Assembly: GCA_036507695.1 (NCBI GenBank)
Contig: DATCIR010000014.1
Coordinates: 1-10,371 of the forward strand
From: JAKEGK01 sp036507695
GTDB taxonomy: Bacteria > Pseudomonadota > Gammaproteobacteria > SZUA-152
Direction: 5' to 3'
Length of the DNA stretch: 10,371 bases
The position numbers and the translations under genes were made by a program. Shown here in pieces: positions 1 to 5,917 of this stretch; position 1 is the stretch's first letter; the number at the start of each line of letters is the position of its first letter. Under the pieces are notes generated by a model, which made no database searches, was not told the DNA's origin, and worked only from the letters and a program-made list of their open reading frames with translations.

Positions 1-2015
1 GTGGCAATGACGAAACGTACGTCGCCCGCATGGTCTGTCATGATCGAATTAGACCACTGAATCAACCGTTGATAACCATCCTTGGTAAGCCAGTGGTTTT
101 CAAACTGAAAAGGCAATACCGCGGTCGACAGGCCAGTAAACACCTGTTTGACCGAGGCAATCTCATTGTGCGGAATCAGAAAATCCCAAACCGGTTTACC
201 CCGAAGCTCGTCAAATTTATACCCGGTCGCGTTTTCGCATGCCCGGTTAAACCTGACGATGCAAGCGTTTCTATCAAGCACTATAACCAGCGCACCTTGT
301 ATCTCCAATACGGTGTCAATGAAGTTTCTCTCATCCTCCAGCTGCAGTGTACGGTCTGCAATAATGTTCTCCAGATTTTCATTGAGCATCTCCAATTGAT
401 CTTCGTTTCGCTGCAGGGCTTCTATGGCGTTGATGCGTTCAGTTACTTCGAGCAAGGATAATACCAGCGCTTTGACACAGCCGTTATCATCTTGGATAGG
501 ACTCAATGTCCAGTCCCAGTGGGTAATTCCACGCTCGGGATTAAAGGCGGATTCGAACGGTTTGGCGTTGACGATCACCGGTTCTCCGGTAGTTACGGCG
601 TTGCGGAATAATTTTTCATTTTCGGCATGGGGGTATAGTTTAAAATGATTTTTTCCAATAAAAAAATCAGGTGACTTGTGATCCGCAGCTGCATAAGCCC
701 GGTTGACCCGGATAAAGTTCATGTTCTTGTCAAGATACGCAATGCACACGTGCGTGGTGTCGAAAACCGCTTCTAACAATTGATTGGATTCCCTGATTTC
801 TCTTTCGGCAATTACATAGTTTGTTATATCTTGCACAAATCCATACATGCGATCTGGTTCAAATCTATTGCCTTTTATAATTTCTCCCAGGACGCGCATA
901 TGACGCAGTTCGCCGGTGGATCGTATAACACGGTATTCTATAGGCTCAAAATGGCTGCAGCTTTTAGCCTTGAGTAAATGATCTTCCACTCGTTGCCGGT
1001 CTTCCGGGTGCAAGGAATTCAACGCCAACACAAACTCCGGTTCGTTGACTTTTTCCGGGTCAAAGCCATATTGACGATAAGTCTGCGGCGACCAGTAGAA
1101 TTTGTTGGTATCAAGGTTCCACTCCCAACTGCCGATTTCAGCCAGAGTCTCAACGCGTAACAATAAGTTTTGCAGATGGCGCCGATGTTGTTCAGCGACA
1201 ATATGGGAAGTTATGTCCTGAATTGTGCCTACCGACCGGACAGGTTCATTAAAAGTGTTATAAAAAGTCTCGCAACGTTCTTCAACATACTTTACGCGGT
1301 CATCCTTCATTAGCAGGCGATGACGAATTTGATAGGGTTTTTTATTGGAAACGGATTCAGTGTACACTTTGTTGACCATGTCGCGGTCTTCCGGATGAAT
1401 CGCATCCAAAAAAGCTTCATAAGAAGCTTGAAAACTGTTCCGGTCTATTTCGAAAATTTCAAATACCTCGGGCGACCAATACAAAGTATTTTCTATCAGG
1501 TTCAGTTCCCAGAGGCCAATTTGTGAAAGCCGTTGTACCTCCGACAACCGGGAAGTTGCGGCCTGCAGTTCAAGTTTGCGATCCGACAAACGTTGTTCGA
1601 GGTCGGATTTTGAGTTTTGAAGCGTCTCCAGTTTTTTGCGCATCGGCGTCAAATCCCGCAACACAGCGGTACAATAGCGGCGGCCGTTGTAGGTTGTATG
1701 CGATATAGAAGCTTCGATGGCAAAATCATGTCCGCTTGCATGCCGTCCATGAATGGTTTGGCGTTCCGCCATAGGGCGTCCAACAACCCCGCTCGTCATA
1801 AAATTCTTCACATGTTGCCGATGACGTTTTGACAGATCGGGAGGTAGTAGCACGTTCAGTGGTTTACCAAGAATATCTTCTTCATGGTAGCCAAACATCT
1901 TTTCCGCATATTGATTGAACAAAACAATAATTTGATCTTCGTCGATGATGACAACGCCATCCATACCCATGGCGATGGTGGTGATAAAACAAAGGTCATC
2001 GTTAAACTGGATCAT
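1..2015 (-). CDS. Multi-PAS sensory protein (five PAS domains), C-terminus beyond window
   Basis: The frame from the ATG at 2015 stays open to base 1, giving 671 residues with no stop, so the 3' end is missing. Five PAS domains follow one another: about 8-128 (starts ITTIAMGMDGVVIIDED, with FNQYAEKMFGY), 160-275 and 283-405 (both PAS_3 style, with IG(L/S)WE, YWSP and HPEDR), 408-530, and 560 to the edge (FNRACENATGY, then GKPVWDF). Charged, probably coiled-coil linkers lie at about 128-160 and 530-560. I see no membrane segment or signal peptide, so it should be cytoplasmic. Proteins of this build usually end in GGDEF, GGDEF-EAL or histidine-kinase output; which one applies cannot be told here. 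An ATG a few bases upstream, at 2024, is out of frame and stops after three codons. The Shine-Dalgarno sequence is weak. The gene points the same way as the che operon but is separated by about 440 bp, so it is probably its own unit. Confidence 0.9.
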   Translation of the reverse strand, partial: MIQFNDDLCFITTIAMGMDGVVIIDEDQIIVLFNQYAEKMFGYHEEDILGKPLNVLLPPDLSKRHRQHVKNFMTSGVVGRPMAERQTIHGRHASGHDFAIEASISHTTYNGRRYCTAVLRDLTPMRKKLETLQNSKSDLEQRLSDRKLELQAATSRLSEVQRLSQIGLWELNLIENTLYWSPEVFEIFEIDRNSFQASYEAFLDAIHPEDRDMVNKVYTESVSNKKPYQIRHRLLMKDDRVKYVEERCETFYNTFNEPVRSVGTIQDITSHIVAEQHRRHLQNLLLRVETLAEIGSWEWNLDTNKFYWSPQTYRQYGFDPEKVNEPEFVLALNSLHPEDRQRVEDHLLKAKSCSHFEPIEYRVIRSTGELRHMRVLGEIIKGNRFEPDRMYGFVQDITNYVIAEREIRESNQLLEAVFDTTHVCIAYLDKNMNFIRVNRAYAAADHKSPDFFIGKNHFKLYPHAENEKLFRNAVTTGEPVIVNAKPFESAFNPERGITHWDWTLSPIQDDNGCVKALVLSLLEVTERINAIEALQRNEDQLEMLNENLENIIADRTLQLEDERNFIDTVLEIQGALVIVLDRNACIVRFNRACENATGYKFDELRGKPVWDFLIPHNEIASVKQVFTGLSTAVLPFQFENHWLTKDGYQRLIQWSNSIMTDHAGDVRFVIA

Positions 2016-2456
2016 AAAATCATAGTTTAGTGAGTTACATCGGCGAAACTGAAAACTGTTAATCTGATAAAAAGCCGCGGCAGCCAATACAGTAAGCTAT
2101 TTATTTTTATTCAGATAAAAAAACTAGCACGCGTAACACGCTTTGCGCATTCTACCTTAAAAAAGCAATTGTGCGAGTTAGAAATTAAAAACCAAAATTA
2201 ATTAGCAGTTAATTTTAGTATTCGTTTGGCATTATTGTGTACTGCAAAAACAAAATATTAGCGGGCGTTAAACTGTTCATGCATAATTATTGGAAGCAAC
2301 CGGAAGAAATACGATTTATTCGTCGCGCGTAATCTATCCCCTGTTCCGGTTCGCGATTAATTGAGGAAAAACGTAGGGATTTTAGATAGACCTTACGTAA
2401 AGATATCGTGTATAGCAAAACCGGTACGTAAAAGCATGAGGCGAATTCAAAGCGTC
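2016..2456. other. AT-rich intergenic gap between the che operon and the PAS sensor gene
   Basis: No convincing coding sequence lies in these 441 bases on either strand. The only short frames (for example a 17-codon one from 2279 on the plus strand) lack a ribosome binding site. The stretch should hold the end of the che transcript and the promoter of the PAS sensor gene. I could not identify a strong GC-rich terminator followed by a T run, nor a clear sigma-70 promoter. It contains an AT-only inverted repeat (2194-2216) and an 8-bp palindrome GCCGCGGC at 2074-2081. Confidence 0.6.
2194..2216. repeat. AT-only inverted repeat, possible weak terminator or operator
   Basis: AAAATTAA (2194-2201) and TTAATTTT (2209-2216) are perfect 8-bp complements around a 7-nt loop. 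Read on the minus strand, the stem is followed by GG and then TTTTT, the layout of a terminator for the che operon. The stem has no G or C pairs, so it would be weak. It could equally be a regulator site or chance in AT-rich DNA. Confidence 0.25.
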
Positions 2457-3212
2457 TTAAAATAACTCGATTCCACCTTCGGTCATATCCTGTTGCTGTG
2501 CCGCTTTTCTATCCGGGGGTAAACGCTTACGCCGGGTAAATCGCGCGGCGCTGGTCACAGTTGTTAGATGACCGGCAGCGCCACGATTCATGCGTATGTT
2601 ATCCAGGTATTCATCCAAAAGCGCCTTGATATCTTTCAGAAATGCATCCACGTCATTGGCATACTGGATACGGTTATCCGCGATTTGTACCACGATATCC
2701 TCAAATTGCAGCAAACGAATCGCAGCCGCCTCATGCTCTGTTATTTTTTCACAGGCATATTTCAAGTCCGACAATTCTCTTCCATGGTCACCGGTATTTA
2801 TGGCGGCTAATAGCGAGTGAACCAATTGTGTCTGTTTGCTTGCGTTGCACGATATACCATAAAAACACTCTGTTAATTGTTTTGCGGCGTCGCACACGAC
2901 ATGTTTGATTTGTTCCGTTTCCGACCGCATGATGTGTAAATCTGATTTTATCGTTGATTCGACTAATTCATAGAATTGTTTGATATCAATGGCAAGGTTT
3001 TTAATGTTCGACATATTGGAACCCTGCTGGTTATTGGTTTTAGACCGCAAGCTTGAGCAAAGTGACCCGTACAAGAGGACAACCAGGAGAAACAGCAACA
3101 ACAGTGCTAACTGTTGAAATATTCCGGAATCCGAAACTATAAAAGTACCAAAACAAATCAGGAAAAAGGGCAGTGTAGTCGCAAGTATGGTTTTTTTTTG
3201 CTCGGATAACAT
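2457..3212 (-). CDS. Two-TM helical protein with CheZ-like DxxxQ motif, unknown function
   Basis: I do not recognise this protein as a named family. The ATG at 3212 (251 aa) is preferred over a TTG at 3224 because a GAG lies 7 nt before it. Residues about 8-26 and 31-50 are hydrophobic and look like two membrane helices with a very short loop, leaving the rest in the cytoplasm. Residues about 67-206 are predicted mainly helical. Inside them is LLQFEDIVVQ, where Asp172 and Gln176 have the D-x-x-x-Q spacing of the catalytic Asp143/Gln147 in E. coli CheZ (DFQDLTGQ). A basic flexible stretch (207-245) follows, ending in EGGIELF, nearly the same as the end of CheD here. It is the last gene of the che operon, 54 bp after cheB. 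A membrane-anchored CheY-P phosphatase or an array-tethering factor are both guesses; similar proteins may be labelled methyl-accepting in databases. Confidence 0.8.
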   Translation of the reverse strand: MLSEQKKTILATTLPFFLICFGTFIVSDSGIFQQLALLLLFLLVVLLYGSLCSSLRSKTNNQQGSNMSNIKNLAIDIKQFYELVESTIKSDLHIMRSETEQIKHVVCDAAKQLTECFYGISCNASKQTQLVHSLLAAINTGDHGRELSDLKYACEKITEHEAAAIRLLQFEDIVVQIADNRIQYANDVDAFLKDIKALLDEYLDNIRMNRGAAGHLTTVTSAARFTRRKRLPPDRKAAQQQDMTEGGIELF

Positions 3213-3266
3213 AGGGATTCTCAAAGTTAACGTGTTGATGGTTTTTCGTTACGATTCACCAGAACA

Positions 3267-4385
3267 TTATTTTTGTTGGCTTGACAATTTCACTTGTGCG
3301 CTGGCCATTTTGTTGATGGTTTTTAAAATACAATCCGCCATGGTGTCGATGGGATGGATTACGTCGACAGCGCCCAATTTAAATGCTTCACCCGGCATTC
3401 CCCACACCACGCTGCTTTTTTCATCCTGGATGATTGTTGTTGCGCCCGCATCATGCATTTCCTTTAAGCCCGAGGCGCCATCATTGCCCATTCCGGTAAG
3501 CAGTATACCGATTGCGTTGGGCCCCACATTCTGTGCGATGGAACGGAACATTACATCAACCGACGGCCGGTGCCGATTTACCGGAGGCCCATCGTGCAGC
3601 CGGCAGATATATCGGGCGCCGCTTCGCTCAACAACCAAGTGACGGTCTCCTGGCGCGATATAGACATGTCCCGCCAGAATTTGTTGGCCATCCATGGCTT
3701 CGAATACTGTCATCGCTGAGTTTTTATCCATGCGTTCAGCGAAGGGTTTGGAAAATGTTTCCGGAATATGTTGGGTAATGACGATTCCCGGTGAGTTGGC
3801 GGGCAACGCAGTCAATATTTCCTTGATGGCTTCGGTTCCTCCGGTGGATGCGCCAATCGCGACAATTTTATCCGTGGTTTTAAAATGTTTCCGGGTTTTC
3901 CTGGACTTTATAATGGCGTCCGCCGAATATTTCGGGTTAACGTTCAATTTGGGGACCGATAAAGTCCGGACCTTAGCCGTTGACGCGATACGTATTTTTT
4001 CCAGGATTTCCCTGGTGTAGGGCTGTAAGCCGTCAACCAGATCAAGCTTGGGCTTGGAAATAAAATCAATCGCGCCCAGTTCCAGCGCCTGTAACGTGAC
4101 ATCGGCGCCTTTTTCCGTCAGGGAAGAGATCATTATCACCGGTAAAGGCCGCAGGCGCATAAGATTGGCAAGGAAGGATATGCCGTCCATTTTCGGCATT
4201 TCAACGTCCAATGTCAGCACATCGGGATTTAAGGCCTTTATTTTGTCCCGTGCGATGAAAGGATCTGGGGCCGTGCCGACTACTTCGATATCGCGGGCGG
4301 AATTCAGAATGCCGGTCAACACCTTTCTGATGAGAGCGGAATCATCAATGATCAACACCTTTATTCTATGCTCTGGAGTAAACAC
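3267..4385 (-). CDS. cheB: CheB, receptor glutamate methylesterase/glutamine deamidase
   Basis: This is a two-domain CheB of 372 aa, slightly longer than the usual 350. Residues 8-125 form a receiver domain with the acidic pair Asp14/Asp15, phosphoacceptor Asp60 (LTLDVEMPKMDG) and Lys111 (ISKP). A linker of about 45 residues, basic in its second half, leads to the methylesterase domain from about 172. Its catalytic triad is visible: Ser180 in GASTGG, His206 in TQHIP and Asp302 in GMGNDG. The spacings of 26 and 96 residues match those of E. coli CheB (164, 190, 286). It removes methyl groups from receptor glutamates when phosphorylated by CheA, giving adaptation. The start is GTG at 4385, 12 bp after the cheD stop, with a GGGA sequence just ahead of it. 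The natural target is the adjacent WEEF-tailed receptor. Confidence 0.97.
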   Translation of the reverse strand: MFTPEHRIKVLIIDDSALIRKVLTGILNSARDIEVVGTAPDPFIARDKIKALNPDVLTLDVEMPKMDGISFLANLMRLRPLPVIMISSLTEKGADVTLQALELGAIDFISKPKLDLVDGLQPYTREILEKIRIASTAKVRTLSVPKLNVNPKYSADAIIKSRKTRKHFKTTDKIVAIGASTGGTEAIKEILTALPANSPGIVITQHIPETFSKPFAERMDKNSAMTVFEAMDGQQILAGHVYIAPGDRHLVVERSGARYICRLHDGPPVNRHRPSVDVMFRSIAQNVGPNAIGILLTGMGNDGASGLKEMHDAGATTIIQDEKSSVVWGMPGEAFKLGAVDVIHPIDTMADCILKTINKMASAQVKLSSQQK

Positions 4386-4397
4386 GCTTAGTTCCCG

Positions 4398-5063
4398 TTA
4401 AAACAGTTCAATATCACCTTCCAGCGGCCGTTGCTGGATATCCTGCAGGTAACGCGTTTCGCGTTCGATAATGGTGTTATTTTGCAAGGCGCGCAGCTTT
4501 TTCACTTTTGCCCTACCGCTGGCCGGGTGATAAACCACTTTCCGGGGGTAACTACTTCCGACGTCCATTGCCAATAAACTTAAATTCTCAGTAGCGACGT
4601 AATTCTCTATAAACGTTATGTTGCGTTTGCCGATATCGGTCATTTGCGCCAGAATCCTGCCACCGCCGAAAATCTTGATTTCCAGATTGTGGCGCTCACC
4701 GCCATTTTTTAAAATGTCATTGATCAGATTTTCCATGGCGTGGTTTCCATAACGATTGGCCAGGCTGATGCGGGAATTCCTCCAGCTATCCGATTCCAGC
4801 ATTTGCGCCGGCAACATAAAGTGGTTCATACCGCCGACACCGTAAATCCGGTCTCTCACGCAGGCGGAAATACAGGATCCGAGTGTGGTTACGATCACTT
4901 CGTCATGGGTTGTAACGTAATATTCACCCGGCAATATTTTCGCGGCAAATCGATGATTATCCCGGTCCCAATAACGCCGGACTTTTTCAAAACCGGGCAG
5001 GGCCACAGCGGGTGACTCCGGTGGCGTGTCCGAGCCAAGAATTCTGTGTAAGGGATTAGTCAT
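4398..5063 (-). CDS. cheD: CheD, chemoreceptor glutamine deamidase
   Basis: CheD converts selected receptor glutamines to glutamates, creating methylation sites. The 221-aa product has the family core from about residue 42. Cys64 lies in TTLGSCISACVRD and His81 in MNHFMLP, 17 residues apart as for the catalytic Cys27/His44 of Thermotoga CheD. Thr59/Thr60 lie just upstream of the Cys. IFGGGR (131-136) and the C-terminal domain are also typical. A 40-residue N-terminal extension precedes the core. The ATG overlaps the cheR stop in an ATGA quartet, so the two are likely translationally coupled. The protein ends EGDIELF, almost identical to the end of the small membrane protein at 2457-3212 and similar to the receptor's tether. 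No CheC is seen in the window, so here CheD probably acts on the receptor alone or through another partner. Confidence 0.96.
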   Translation of the reverse strand: MTNPLHRILGSDTPPESPAVALPGFEKVRRYWDRDNHRFAAKILPGEYYVTTHDEVIVTTLGSCISACVRDRIYGVGGMNHFMLPAQMLESDSWRNSRISLANRYGNHAMENLINDILKNGGERHNLEIKIFGGGRILAQMTDIGKRNITFIENYVATENLSLLAMDVGSSYPRKVVYHPASGRAKVKKLRALQNNTIIERETRYLQDIQQRPLEGDIELF

Positions 5064-5914
5064 CGTATTTTCTGGTATATCGTTTGGCCGACGAGTTTGA
5101 AACGGTCAGTGACTTTGAATAACGATTCTGAATGCCCTAAAAACAAATAGCCGCCCGGGCCCAATAAATTGGCAAACCGATCCACCAAAATTCGCTGAGT
5201 TGATTTGTCGAAATAAATAACCACATTGCGGCAAAAAATCGCGTCAAATGGCCCCTTCATGGGCCATTCGTGCATTAGGTTTAACTGGCGAAAAGTAATG
5301 AGATTTTGCAGGTCAGGCCGAACCTGCATAAGGCCGTGATTAAAAGACTCACCTTTGGGAAACCATTTATTTTGCCGATGGGGTAAAATCACTTTGAGTT
5401 TTTCTATCGGGTATAAGCCGCTAATGGCAACGTCCAAAACCGAGGAGTCGAGGTCGGTGGCAAGAATTTTAATATCAAAGCTATTTTCAAAAGGAAGCGT
5501 TTCGCTGATGCACATGGCCATGCTATACGGCTCTTCGCCGGTTGAGCAGCCGGCGGACCAAAAACGGTAGCGCTGCTTACCCGACTTTTTTGCCGCAAGT
5601 TCCGGTAAAAGACTCCTGCACAAATACTCAAAATGATGTGGCTCCCGGAAAAAGGCGGTGAGATTGGTTGTGACGGCATTAATAAAGTGGACAAGCTCTT
5701 CACCGCTGGACTCCGATTGCAAATATTGACAATATTTGGCAAAGCTTTTCAGCTTAAGTTGGCGCAACCGGCGGGTCAACCGGCTGTACACCAACTCCTT
5801 TTTCGCTTCCGACAGGCAAATACCCGTATGGCGATTTATTAATTCACGCAGGACATAAAAATCCTGCTCCGTGAAAATAAACTCGCGATCCCACTCCGGC
5901 GCGGTTTGGATCAT
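5060..5914 (-). CDS. cheR: CheR, chemoreceptor glutamate O-methyltransferase
   Basis: CheR methylates receptor glutamates using S-adenosylmethionine. The 284 aa length equals that of E. coli CheR (about 286). The N-terminal helical domain (about 15-85) leads to TNLTAFFRE (83-91). The SAM-binding motif is WSAGCSTGEEPYS (119-131), followed by ATDLD (151-155), CRNVVIYFD (228-236) and LGHSES (259-264). The beta-subdomain between about 165 and 205 has the same length as E. coli CheR in my hand alignment. That fits the class that docks on a receptor C-terminal pentapeptide, and the upstream gene indeed ends in WEEF. The ATG lies 3 nt after the receptor stop, with a GGAAGAG sequence inside the receptor's last codons serving as ribosome binding site. 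It overlaps cheD by 4 nt. Confidence 0.97.
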   Translation of the reverse strand: MIQTAPEWDREFIFTEQDFYVLRELINRHTGICLSEAKKELVYSRLTRRLRQLKLKSFAKYCQYLQSESSGEELVHFINAVTTNLTAFFREPHHFEYLCRSLLPELAAKKSGKQRYRFWSAGCSTGEEPYSMAMCISETLPFENSFDIKILATDLDSSVLDVAISGLYPIEKLKVILPHRQNKWFPKGESFNHGLMQVRPDLQNLITFRQLNLMHEWPMKGPFDAIFCRNVVIYFDKSTQRILVDRFANLLGPGGYLFLGHSESLFKVTDRFKLVGQTIYQKIR

Positions 5915-5917
5915 GAC

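Noticed and set aside
2037..2044. GCCGATGT on the minus strand upstream of the PAS gene, like a sigma-28 -10 element (GCCGATAA)
   Set aside because: Only six of eight bases match, and the possible -35 (TAACAGTTT) is at the wrong distance. Not enough to call a flagellar-type promoter.
2279..2332. 17-codon plus-strand frame in the intergenic gap
   Set aside because: There is no Shine-Dalgarno sequence before the ATG and no sign of a known small protein; length is within chance.
2393..2437. Repeated TTACGTAA / GTACGTAAAA sequences upstream of the gap
   Set aside because: Only two short, imperfect copies in AT-rich DNA, with no spacing pattern; no support for an operator.
2016..2456. Possible CRISPR, tRNA, ncRNA or insertion-sequence remnants in the gap
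   Set aside because: No regularly spaced repeats, tRNA-like fold, terminal inverted repeats or target duplications were found by reading.
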